Assembly (NCBI GenBank): GCA_047495785.1
Contig: JBLDXI010000024.1
Coordinates: 2,480,001 to 2,544,000 of the forward strand
Length of the DNA: 64,000 bases
DNA from: Lepidodermella squamata
Lineage: Eukaryota; Gastrotricha
Reading direction: 5' to 3'
Part shown: piece after piece, positions 1 to 8,807 of the stretch
Position numbering within the stretch: the first letter of the stretch is position 1
Layout of the letters: each line of letters starts with the position of its first letter
Position numbers and translations under genes: made by a program
The notes under the pieces: model-generated
What the model saw: the letters and a program-made list of their open reading frames with translations, nothing else
What the model was told of the DNA's origin: nothing
Databases searched by the model: none

Positions 1-188
1 CGCTTTTAAAATGGATTGATACTGCGCTCCGTTTTTTTGAATAACATGGGGTAGAATTACGAGGTGCGGTATATTTATGATCAAACGGAAAGTTTGGTAG
101 GGTTGTATTCGGGGTGTGGGATATTTTCGAGAAATACTGTATTTTTTATTTTGATTTTTCAATCAAATAATTTAAGATGGGTCTTCTT

Positions 189-339
189 GCACATTTACGG
201 ATCCGCTGTGGTTTCCTCCGGCCATTAAAACGCCGGGAAAGGCCAGTTTTCCTTAACAATTATTTGCTCGCACGCAATTGGTCGATTCAAAAATTAACGC
301 GGGAGTCACATTAATGCCACTGCGGATCCGTAAATGTGC
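189..339. mobile_element. Small MITE-like inverted-repeat element
   Basis: Two 23-bp arms (189-211 and 317-339), one reading GCACATTTACGGATCCGC and onward, are inverted copies with one mismatch. The flanks 181-188 and 340-347 share GTCTTC, matching 6 of 8 bases, which would suit a degraded 8-bp target duplication. There is no coding content. It lies at the 5' edge of the decayed MULE region. Confidence 0.55.
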
Positions 340-1426
340 GTCTTCGACAGGCGTCACCCTGAAGAACCGGCGCCTTGGACACCCGAGGTCATGCAGGCAA
401 TCGACGATGCTTTGGTGGCTGATGTGAGTTAATTTCTCATTTATCATTTATCAACTAGTCATCCACCTTGAATTTTTTATAGAAAACAACTTTACGGGCC
501 GTCCAGGTCTAATTATCTCGCCATCGCGCGAATTTCGACATCGCCATGATTCCCGAGAAGGCTATCGTCGCCTACCTGAAACAGAAGGAGCGGGCGCTGC
601 TACCCGACGATTCGCCGGTCACCTTGGCTGACCTGGAGCGTTTTTGCGAAATTAGGCTGCAAGTGCCTGAATTCTGATGGGGACCAGCGATTGGAGGCGC
701 AAGTTTCACCCCACTGTCATCGCTTTGACGAAGGGCGAGACGAAGGAGGATTATGCTGCTGTTCTGTTTGGCTTGAAGACCACTTACAGGTTGGCCTTGT
801 TTACCCTCTTTGAGAGTTTAACTGTTCACTAATATCATTTAGACGCGCCCAGCTGCGCGTGTGCGCGACGGTGCGAAAGCGATCGCCGACGCAATTGAAA
901 CTGTATGGGGTCCGGATATGGTCCAGGTCAACTGCTGGGCCCACGTGACGCGCAACTACGACAAGCGCCTGGATAAGGAAGTTGAGCCGAAAGACCGCAA
1001 GAACAAGGAAGAAGTGGCGTAAGTGTGGAAGCTGAAGCAGCAACTGGCTAGCGAAGTCAGTTTGGTTCAGCTGTCCCACTGCGACGAAATGTTTGAGGCA
1101 AGCAGCGGTCTGTTTGCGGGTTATTGGTTAGCCGATTCTCGATTTGTTACATTCATCGAGTACTTTCGGCACTAATACATCGATGACCCTCTCATGAATA
1201 AGTGGTATGAGGGAGCCGCGCCCGACTGCCCGGCAACTAATAACCCCAACGAGTCGGGGAATTCAATGTACAAACGACTGTTCACTCTATTTCAACAGAA
1301 GAAAGTCCTCAAAGTGTTGAATAAAAATGACGAAGAAGTGATGCCATTCTGGTCTACTCTCCGGCGGCCTGATGGTGTTGATTTCAAGAAGAACGGGTTT
1401 CATGAATCTGTGAAAATTGATGAGAA

Positions 1427-1728
1427 CATTGTGTTTGAGGTTGTAAGTTGAAAAATATCTGCACGCTGATTGGTCAGTTGGCTCGTATCCATGACTCCGC
1501 CTTGCTACTTGATCGTACGATCTATATAGTTTGTGGCTTTCATTATTTTTATGAAGGCCGTATCGTAGCACGCGTTTCCAACAAATGCGTAAAACCATTC
1601 ATAAAAAAGATATTTTTTGCAAACATTTTATGGATCGCACGATCAAGTAGCAAGGCGGAGTCATGGATACGAGCCAACTGACCAATCAGCGTGCAGATTT
1701 TTTTCAACTTACAACCTCAAACACAATG
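1427..1728. repeat. Long-arm inverted repeat (fold-back/MITE-like) inside the MULE relic
   Basis: Arms of about 95 bp (1427-1521 and 1634-1728) are near-perfect inverted copies running outward to CATTGTGTTTGAGG and its complement. The unique centre is about 110 bp. A motif in the arm, GCACGCTGATTGGTCAG, recurs almost unchanged in an intron at about 50765-50785, so this belongs to a dispersed family. Confidence 0.75.
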
Positions 1729-1918
1729 AAGTTGCCTGGAAATTTGACTATTTGGCATTTCTTAGTGGAACCAGTGAATCCACAATTATCTGATTGGTCG
1801 GGCGGTTTCAAGTCTGTGATTGGTTGGTTCAAAAAGCACGCGATACGCACATTTTAACTTTTTTTCTGCGATTGCTTTTTCCATGATATAGTAGAGTGTA
1901 CCTATTCGACTATAAGAA

Positions 1919-1992
1919 GGCAGGATTGTGGCTCAGTGGACGAAACATCTGATCAAGTATCAGAAGATTCCAGGTTCGACTCTTGGCAGCTT
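1919..1992 (+). pseudogene. tRNA-like sequence, probably a tRNA pseudogene
   Basis: It has a T-arm (CCAGG-TTCGACT-CTTGG) and an anticodon stem TCTGA/TCAGA around a 7-base loop reading TCAAGTA, which would place AAG at 34-36. Position 33 is C instead of the near-universal T, and the acceptor arms do not pair well. Body similarity is closest to tRNA-Arg. I infer a decayed copy; a tRNA-derived SINE head is an alternative. Confidence 0.35.
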
Positions 1993-2066
1993 CGAAATAT
2001 TTTTAATCCAGAAGTAATACCAGCAAGGAAATAATATAAAATTTAGCAGTACCCTACTCAGTCTCA

Positions 2067-2139
2067 GCCCGGTTAGCTCAGTCGGTAGAGCATGGGACTC
2101 TTAATCCCAGGGTCGTGGGTTCGAGCCCCACATCGGGCG
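2067..2139 (+). tRNA. tRNA-Lys (CTT)
   Basis: A 73-nt cloverleaf: acceptor GCCCGGT pairs with ATCGGGC, D-arm GCTCAGTCGGTAGAGC, anticodon loop ACTCTTAAT with CTT, T-arm GTGGG-TTCGAGC-CCCAC, discriminator G. All stems pair, with a single G-T or mismatch in the acceptor. Boxes A and B are intact. It appears functional. Confidence 0.95.
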
Positions 2140-2186
2140 GTTGTACATTTTTGCCCATTACGCATAGTTCAGCTTTAAAATTGGGA

Positions 2187-2278
2187 AAAAAGCTAGCTCC
2201 TTGGCTGGGATTCAAACCCTGGTCTCCCGGGAGCAGTTAATCGCAATTTCTGGCGTTCGAGTCTCCCGAAGGACGCCA
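2187..2278 (-). pseudogene. Degenerate tRNA-like sequence
   Basis: On the minus strand a B-box-like T-arm (GGGTTTGAATCCC) is followed by a 3' segment CCAAGGAG. That segment nearly pairs with the 5' segment TCCTTCG about 75 nt upstream. The D- and anticodon arms cannot be folded convincingly, so no isotype is assigned. It lies in the tRNA cluster. Confidence 0.3.
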
Positions 2279-2377
2279 GCTTTCCAAAAACTTGCTGCTA
2301 GTTTTACGTTATAGTTGAGGATCGTTTTTTTGCGGTAAGCAGCGATTTTTGCAAAAACCTCATTTCGGAGCAAAACT

Positions 2378-2449
2378 TTCCCTGACCGGGAATCGAACCC
2401 GGGCCGCCGCGGTGAAAGCGCGGAATCCTAACCACTAGACCATCAGGGA
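2378..2449 (-). tRNA. tRNA-Glu (TTC)
   Basis: A 72-nt cloverleaf on the minus strand: acceptor TCCCTGA/TCAGGGA, A box TGGTCTAGTGGTTAGG, anticodon loop CTTTCAC with TTC, T-arm CCGGG-TTCGATT-CCCGG, discriminator A. Every stem pairs, and it matches the animal tRNA-Glu consensus closely. Confidence 0.96.
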
Positions 2450-2516
2450 GATATGAAATTAAATGCCTGGATTATGTGATGCATTTTCAATACCTTGTTG
2501 AAATTCAAATGAAGAA

Positions 2517-2588
2517 AAAACGAGTCAGGAATTGAACCCGAGACCTCTCGCACCCGAAGCGAGAATCATACCCCTAGACCAACGGGCC
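2517..2588 (-). pseudogene. tRNA-Pro (CGG) with a broken 3' acceptor strand
   Basis: The 5' acceptor GGCCCGT, the D-arm and the anticodon arm (loop TTCGGGT, anticodon CGG) follow the animal tRNA-Pro consensus. The 3' acceptor strand reads about ACTCGTT and cannot pair with GGCCCGT, and the distal T-stem is also altered. The promoter boxes look usable, but the acceptor stem would not form, so it is probably a recent pseudogene. Confidence 0.7.
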
Positions 2589-2656
2589 TGCGATATAAAC
2601 CCCCTGGGCTTCTAACATTGACAACATTGAAATTAGGTTAGGCCAAAGACAGCGCA

Positions 2657-2729
2657 AAAGGTACGCAGGGATCGAACCAGGGACCTTTAGATCTTCAGTC
2701 TAACGCTCTCCCAACTGAGCTATCTCGGC
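2657..2729 (-). pseudogene. tRNA-Phe (GAA) with a broken 3' acceptor strand
   Basis: The 5' acceptor GCCGAGA, the D-arm GCTCAGTTGGGAGAGC, the anticodon arm (loop CTGAAGA, anticodon GAA) and the T-loop are canonical. The 3' acceptor strand should read TCTCGGC but reads about GTACCTT. As in the neighbouring tRNA-Pro, only the 3' end is corrupted. Confidence 0.72.
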
Positions 2730-3478
2730 TAGATGGCAGAAGGGTAGTCACTTTCCACTACATTTCATATTTCATAATCGCAGAAAAAAATAAATGGTGC
2801 GTGTCGCGTGCTCTTGGAACCAACCAATCAGAGACTTTAAACCATCTGACCAATCAGATAATTTTGGATTCACTGGTTCCACTAAGTTGGCAAGCAGCAA
2901 ATGATTTTCTCGCCAAAGACATATCGCTATCATGGGATCTATATGTATGGCGACGGGACGAAACTGAGATCGGAGAACTCGAGGCAGCCAGAGCCGTTGA
3001 CCGATTTCGAAACTACAACTGGACATCTCTCGATGAGTTCCGCGACTGGCACGCTTCCTATCATTTTTCTCAACGCGCCGGGCCGGGTTTCAGGTGCCAC
3101 TGTCGATACTTTCAAAAGCAGTACGTTTGCGGCCATTCGTTGGGCTTCCAAATTCAGTTTCTTAAGAAGCCGAGACCCATCTGGGTTCAGTTCGCACGCA
3201 CTTAACGATTTCTCCGCAACGGTGAGGAATTTTTCCATGAGTGAGCACTCATTTTGAAGGTAATTTTGTTGGCTACAGGTGGTTAAATGCTCGTTCGGCT
3301 GGCATCAATGGCGTTGACACAGCGTGGCCGAGAATGAAGTGTGTCAGAAACTATGCAGAATTAGGAGCTTTTACCCTATTGAAAACAGAATCAGTTTTGA
3401 AATCAGTGTGAAGAGCTGCAGCAAATGGGTAATCTTTGAAAAAAATTGTCCACGGGTTTCAATTGTGGAGGCTCAAAT

Positions 3479-3548
3479 ACTAACGTCCGGCTCTTGCAGC
3501 TATTTCGCGGATAAACATGTGCTCGTCGGAGGTTTTAATGGAGGCAAT
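3479..3548 (-). pseudogene. CTLD exon fragment, piece 1 of a split pseudogene
   Basis: These 70 bp align with 9083-9150, the end of exon 5 and the splice donor of the second tandem lectin gene, including the coding sense DEHMF...IAARAG on the minus strand. Similarity stops abruptly at 3548. The continuation of the same exon is found at 4951-5200. Confidence 0.7.
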
Positions 3549-4386
3549 ACGCGTGAATCTGATTCTTCTCAACGTGACCGACCTAGGTGAAGATCATGAC
3601 CTTGAAAAACTTAACACGGAATCATTAATTTACAAAAATGTAAGAGTTCGTTGAGTGGGTTCGCTTTGACTATTGGCTCGCCGTTGACATCCCGCCCATT
3701 TGGAGATTGGAGAAGTTCTCGTGATGCCTTCTATGAAAATGACATCGTTTATAACTTCGGGTGTAATAGCTTGTCGTGAGTTTGCAGGGTGTTTGCAGGG
3801 TAGTCTTACTGCTTTCAAACCTCGCCGCTCCCCCAATTCGCGCGAGTCAGCCAGCTGTTTGTGGGGATCTGCGGGAAACTTAACTTTGTTGCAATCACAA
3901 TCGCTGGAATCGTTGTTTAGATGAGTATACAGTTTTGCTGGTTTTCCACTCCAGGATTGGCCGTTTCGTGTTCGCCAACGTCGATTTCGCCATCTTCCCT
4001 TTGATTTGCGAGTTTTTCTCGACTTCAACGCCGACTTTAAAGTCGAACGCCCTGCTTTAGCGATGATTTTGCCCTGCTTTGCCTGTACCAATCGCGATCT
4101 TTCCTATACCACTTACGATTATAGGAAACGGCTTCCGTTGCTCTGACATTAGTAACGCGTAAATCATCCTTTCATTCATCTCAGTCCAGTTGAGAGAATC
4201 CGTATTTCGCCTCTCAAGTAGTGCCCGCATGCGTCCAGCTGGTCTCGGCTGGACAGCGGACACTTGGCTCGAGTTACTATTGTTCTCTGAGACCGCTGAC
4301 CTCTTCAAATTAATTTCTGAGAACGAAGTAATACATTTCGGCTCTTAGCCCTTATAAAAATCTACAAAAATAATGGTATAAATAGC

Positions 4387-4415
4387 CGTAACGTACAGAC
4401 AGTCTGTACGTTACG
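4387..4415. repeat. 29-bp palindrome
   Basis: The arms CGTAACGTACAGAC and GTCTGTACGTTACG flank a single central A. The same arm sequence forms the ends of the adjacent 167-bp element at 4425-4591, so this looks like two abutted terminal repeats. Confidence 0.8.
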
Positions 4416-4424
4416 CTAATTATT

Positions 4425-4591
4425 GTCTGTACGTTCGCGGGGCCTGTAGCAAAAAAATAGCTGAGCAGTTATCTCTTGAGCCATGAATAGCTAGTGTACA
4501 CCCATAAATGATAGGGGGCGAGAAATAACGACCAGAAAACCATCTTCCACTCCTCACTGACAAACAAAAGCAGTTAATGTAACGTACAGAC
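4425..4591. mobile_element. Short inverted-repeat element (MITE-like, 167 bp)
   Basis: It begins GTCTGTACGTT (4425-4435) and ends with the exact complement AACGTACAGAC (4581-4591). It has no coding capacity. It is related to the palindrome at 4387-4415. Confidence 0.6.
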
Positions 4592-4950
4592 ACCATCAGA
4601 GGCGCCACATTGCGCAATCAATGGGGTGAAGAGGAAATGCCGAGGTGAAAAAACTGAATGCATTTTTGTAGTTTAGATCACCGCCAAACAATATCCGATT
4701 GTTTGAAAGCGGATGATTTCTTGTGAATTTAAAAAGAAATCAGATAAAATACACCATTTTTCCTTATTTTCGTTTCATCATGATGCCCATTGCGCCATAT
4801 TACGTAACACCTCAAAATTTCTGTCCGGGATCAAAGACATATTAAAATTCATAAAGGATATGATCCCAGCTTCAAAATGATATATGACTTAAGTGCCTAA
4901 CTCAATATTTTCAAAACGATGTTTGGTGTGACACATCTCCGAACGAGCCC

Positions 4951-5200
4951 ATGTGCCACCCGTTCGTTTTACAGAGGCCACTCGCGTCACTGAAAGTTGC
5001 TAATCGCCGATAGTAGCAATAACAAATGCCTTTGAAGTAGAAGGGACACCTATCCTGCGCAGGCACTGAGCAGTAAGTGTTGGCTGTCGATGTTAGATAT
5101 TCTGTCGTCCAATCAGAGCCATCTGGGGCATCGAGTATCAGGAAAATAGGAGGATACATTACGCTGTTGAATACTTGGTTTTCAGCCCAATCTGATTCAG
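4951..5200 (-). pseudogene. CTLD exon fragment, piece 2 of a split pseudogene
   Basis: On the minus strand it reads PESDWAENQVFNSV..., then CPFYFKGICYCYYRRLATF and CKTNGWH, very close to exon 5 (third CTLD, N-terminal half) of the second tandem gene. An intron-like acceptor precedes 5200. Kringle and final CTLD exons are absent, and the exon is cut at 4951 by the insertion. It lies just downstream of the first intact tandem gene, so it is the remnant of a fourth copy. Confidence 0.8.
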
Positions 5201-5460
5201 CTAATGGGGAAAGCGTCGATATCATAGCAGTGCTGGCTATCGTTGAACTCGGCTATCGTTGACTGCGGTCACTCACTCTTTTGATGTCGCCTGGGGATCC
5301 GGAATAAAAAAATGAACAAACAACGCTTCTAGAGTATTTATTTCAATTCGCATTTCAGCTACCGGAAAACTACTTTCAGGACTAAAACATCAGAATGAAG
5401 ATAACACAAAGAATCAGGAAATAATGTTTAGAGCGGTATCGGGAAAATCCCATCTTACAT

Positions 5461-8033
5461 TCATTTTCCGTACTCGATTTCGCATATAAACCACATTTTA
5501 TCATTGCAGCTGTTGTCCGCCCATTTCCCCGTCTTTTCAACCCACATAACGGCACACGCGTTTGCGCCATCATTTGGCTCGCCTGAATTCCAATTTGTCC
5601 AGGTAGCTGGCTCGCCATTGCCCCAAGTCGCTGCTGCTGCGTTATTGATAGTTTTCAGACCGATATGAATAATATTTGGCGTGAAATATTGATCTGGGGG
5701 AAATAATCAAGGCTTAAACTTGAAATGTACAGAGGAGCCTGTAACTAACTTCCACCGCCTTTCATCGTTATGGCTTGCACGAACATATGCTCGTCGTAGG
5801 TGGTGAGAGTCGCCAAGTGCCAGCCCATTTTTCCGCAAATAGTGTTCGCCTCGTCGTGGGTCGCGAAATACGTATATAACTTGTAGCAGCTACCCCTAAA
5901 GTAAAACGGGCACCACTCTTCCACCTTCATCATGCACATTGGGTTGGCATCGCCGCTCAACGGCTCGACAGTCCAGTCGTAGCCATCGCTTGCAGAAGGA
6001 TTATTGGAAATCGCGGCATGGGGCATCAAAGGACTGTCGAACACTTGGTTATTCGCCCAGTCAGATTCAGCTGTAGGGTAAAACGTTAGTAACAAGTGAA
6101 CTCATGAAATGAGATTTACGGCAAAGGGGAACGTTGCACCTTTCGGCTACACCGTTGTCGTTGCGATAGCACCAAACGCTATCGTTGAAGACTGCGGAGC
6201 TTGGGTTGCGGCAATAGGCGTGGGACGTGTACCAATTAGGAAATTGCTGCCAGCTGTTGATGAAAGATGAGTTAGCGTTTTCCCAAGAGCGGCACGGCAC
6301 CCCACTCGCAGTCTGAGCTAACGTGCCGTAGTACTCGCGGCCAGCTGGGGTGAATCGACATTCTGAAGGCCACGACATGCTAATAGCTTAAAAATCGAAA
6401 AATATCATGCAGAGCCTCAAGAAAATTAACAGAAATACGAGTCTCGCATATGGCATAAGTGTTAGTTGTGCAGCAACCGCAGGAAACGTCTTGCGTGAAC
6501 ATCGCCGTGAAACCTGGAACGCTTGTCTGCCAGGGAGCTCCCGAATCTATTCGTCCACAGTTCTCGAGGGTGCCACCTCCCGGCTCACTGATTATTTCAG
6601 TCAAATGTTATCGAGCGTTTTGTTTAAAAAAGGTTTCTTACTTAGGATACCATCGCCACCTGTCGTAGGTTGGGTCGGTATACGTTACAGATCGATCCAA
6701 AGTTGTCCAGTTTCCCTCTTGAACTTCATCCGTAATATCTGCCCAAAAGGAAACACCAACGCGAGATGCACCGTAGCTGGCCATAACTTGCTTCCGGAAG
6801 TCACTTGTTGTGATGAGTTTGCCACCCGTCCTACGGCAATTGTCATAGGCCAAAGTTCTGGTACTAGCTGCTCGGAAAATCGTGAGACAGGTGTCGCGGA
6901 ATCTTACACCGTAAGGGCAAGGGCCGCTGTTGATATTATTCGGCTCATAATACTCAGAACCAGCCAAAGAGACTCTTTGCGTGTCGAAGCAAACTTTACT
7001 CTTAAGCCAGCAGGTTTTATCAGAAGGTCGCCAGGTGAATGAAACACATCCGAGTGTATCAGCGCAAGCCTTCTGACACTGAAGCCGAGTTAGCCCATTC
7101 AGAGTAGTCATATCATTACCCCCACATTGCATATTGCCTCCAATGAACATAGGCGGTCGATCAGCATCAACTTTCTCGTAAAACCAGCTATCAATACTCA
7201 ACGCAGCGCTTGGATGACTGCAAGAGCGGTATTTGACACAGCATTTGCTTGAAGTTTCAGCGTAGAGGAACGCCACGCATTGGCCGTGGAAAGTCTTGTC
7301 ACAAAGTCGGACGCAATCTGCGAGGCCAATTGGCTGTTTGCATTTCAAGTCATTCCCACCACAGTCGCCTCGTCTTCTCACGTAGCCTGGGACCTTCTCA
7401 ACAGGCCGGGCCCATAGGTTCGAATCGAAAAGCGAGTAGCCAGTCCACCATTTCGGGATATTTGAATAATTTGAAGCCAAAATCTGGGTGAAAAGTTATC
7501 AGTTTCTATAAAACAAAAGTTTTTATTTTAGTTACATTATAGAGGTAAGACCGTTGCTCTGGTGTTTCGAAGGTCACCAAACTTGACATGTGGAGCTCCT
7601 CGCAATACTGCCAAGCTGCAGGTCTCTTGCTAGGGCTGTTATTCGGCGGAATGTAGTAGCATCGATTTGAAGCGGTGTCCATCTGCCAATTTGGTGGGCA
7701 AAAGAAGCGCTTGTGGTACATCTGATGCTGGAAAGCTAGGTCTGACTTGATTGTTGGTAGCGGGGTAGGTGCATCGGGGTGTAAGTAGACCTTGCAAGAC
7801 TGAAAGGCCTTGCTATAGGCGAAGCTGTTGCAGTTCCTGGTTTGGCAATAGAACACACATTCAGCACTTATTGCTGCGGATACTTCGAAAATAGGTTGGA
7901 GATTAGCCGGAAGTGAGTTGGCGAAGTCGGGATTCGCGATCCACTCATTGATTATTGACGCTTGCTGAGCTTGAACCGCAATGAAGCAGTGAGAACTCAA
8001 GATAATCAGGAATTGTACATGGAGCAGTTTCAT
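5461..8033 (-). CDS. Secreted PAN/CTLD/kringle protein, tandem copy 1 (769 aa)
   Basis: Six exons: 7536-8033, 6642-7483, 6439-6587, 6120-6386, 5750-6070 and 5461-5693. All introns are 48-56 bp GT-AG and the phases close. A signal peptide (1-22) is followed by PAN/apple (about 45-105), a CTLD N-terminal half (about 118-185), two more PAN domains (about 205-330), a CTLD (about 340-500), a six-Cys kringle starting CRFTPAGREYYG (about 507-585) and a full C-terminal CTLD (about 620-769). The last CTLD keeps EPN (in GEPNDG) and a WADN segment, which in the family form the Ca2+/mannose-type site. I infer an extracellular carbohydrate- or protein-binding lectin. The ATG at 8033 starts a clean signal peptide. 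Two paralogues follow upstream in the same orientation. Confidence 0.88.
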
Positions 8034-8807
8034 CTTATTACTTCAAGTTCAAACTCAACCTCGATAATTTCCCTTTGTCGCGACTTGGACGGTGCGTGAC
8101 AGCTGGAACTTTCGAAACAATGGCGCTTAGAAATCGATTTCATCAGATAATTTTCACACCTCACTCGGCCTCAGCATAATTTGTTGAGAGTCGAATTATA
8201 CTCCCAAGCAACGAAGCGGGTATCGAAGGCTCCGGCCTCCGGCTATGAAAAATTGGTTCTCAAATGTTATTACTTCATTGTTGAACGTCAACCACTGATA
8301 ACAACGCTCGAGGCATGACTGAATATTAGGTTTCTTCCACATAATGGCGTGCTGGAACAATTCTCACCTTAATACGCACTTGCAAATTTGACAATACAAT
8401 GATTAAATTATTTAACGTCCGGGGCAATTTTTCATTCTTGCCGAGGCAAATCCCGTAAAGGTGGGCGTATTGATTTTGTTTCATATTTTACTCTTTCATA
8501 TTTTATGTCTTTGCGACGTGCTCCGAAATATTTGCCAATAATATCCATTGTTACCATCAAATAGTTGGGATCGCGGCTAGCGCAATAATAAAACAGAGCC
8601 TTATTTGTTGCTCTTGTTCTGTAACTTTTCGATTTTGATTGAAATCATTTCATACCTATCATATCTAAATTAAGATTAAGACTAAATTTAATTTTTCAAT
8701 CAAATAATTTAAGATTAGCTTTACGGATGTAAAATTTGTCGGATTATTTCAAACATTTGTCATAGCTTATAATATAGCTTTTGCAAGTAAATTGATTTGT
8801 GGGCATC
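8034..8807. other. Intergenic region between tandem lectin genes 1 and 2
   Basis: It holds the promoter side of gene 1 and the 3' flank of gene 2. A 24-bp stretch at 8692-8715 (TTTTTCAATCAAATAATTTA...) recurs at 155-178 near the MULE relic, so a small dispersed repeat is present. No ORF or RNA gene is seen. Confidence 0.5.

Larger units (their letters stand above)
1761..2886. repeat. Inverted-repeat-bounded cassette containing the tRNA cluster
   Basis: Arms of about 112 bp at 1761-1874 and 2776-2886 are inverted copies at roughly 85-90% identity by eye. They start at CTTAGTGGAACCAGTGAATC on the left and its complement on the right. Between them lie all six tRNA or tRNA-like genes. The cassette sits between the core and the SWIM part of the MULE relic, so it arrived after that transposon. 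Confidence 0.7.
490..3205 (+). pseudogene. Decayed MULE (Mutator-like) transposase, interrupted
   Basis: Conceptual translation in shifting frames gives MULE-type blocks in order. Around 690-790 is a stretch like FHPTVIALTKGETKEDY, then a possible intron (about 791-840). Next comes a block with DGAKAIADAIETVWGP and C-x2-H (about 860-970), then WYEG...TNNPNES.N (1203-1262), which matches the conserved TNN-x-ES segment of these transposases. The reading resumes near 2890 and contains a SWIM zinc finger, C-x-C...C-x-H (CHCRYFQKQYVCGH, about 3094-3135). At least two in-frame stops (near 1020 and 1172) and about 1.45 kb of inserted DNA (1427-2886) disrupt it. The family call rests on motif order and spacing; the catalytic acidic residues were not all located. 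Confidence 0.7.
3549..4950. mobile_element. 1.4-kb insertion of unknown type in the CTLD pseudogene
   Basis: Homology to the lectin exon ends at 3548 and resumes at 4951, with an AT dinucleotide at both junctions. No terminal repeats are visible at the ends. On the minus strand, about 3630-4308 reads as two basic ORF pieces without a convincing ATG start. One contains WTEMNERMIYALL, which loosely resembles short motifs of retrotransposon proteins, but I cannot assign a family. A smaller inverted-repeat element is nested at 4425-4591. What remains (3549-3630 and 4600-4950) is AT-rich and shows nothing recognisable. Confidence 0.45.

Noticed and set aside
4057-4308. Possible protein gene on the minus strand starting near 4308
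   Set aside because: The apparent start is not ATG, the frame breaks into two pieces, and it lies in an insertion; treated as a possible transposon relic only.
6407-7042. 211-codon plus-strand ORF
   Set aside because: It lies antisense to exons 2 and 3 of the first PAN/CTLD/kringle gene, which has full domain support; it is a shadow frame.
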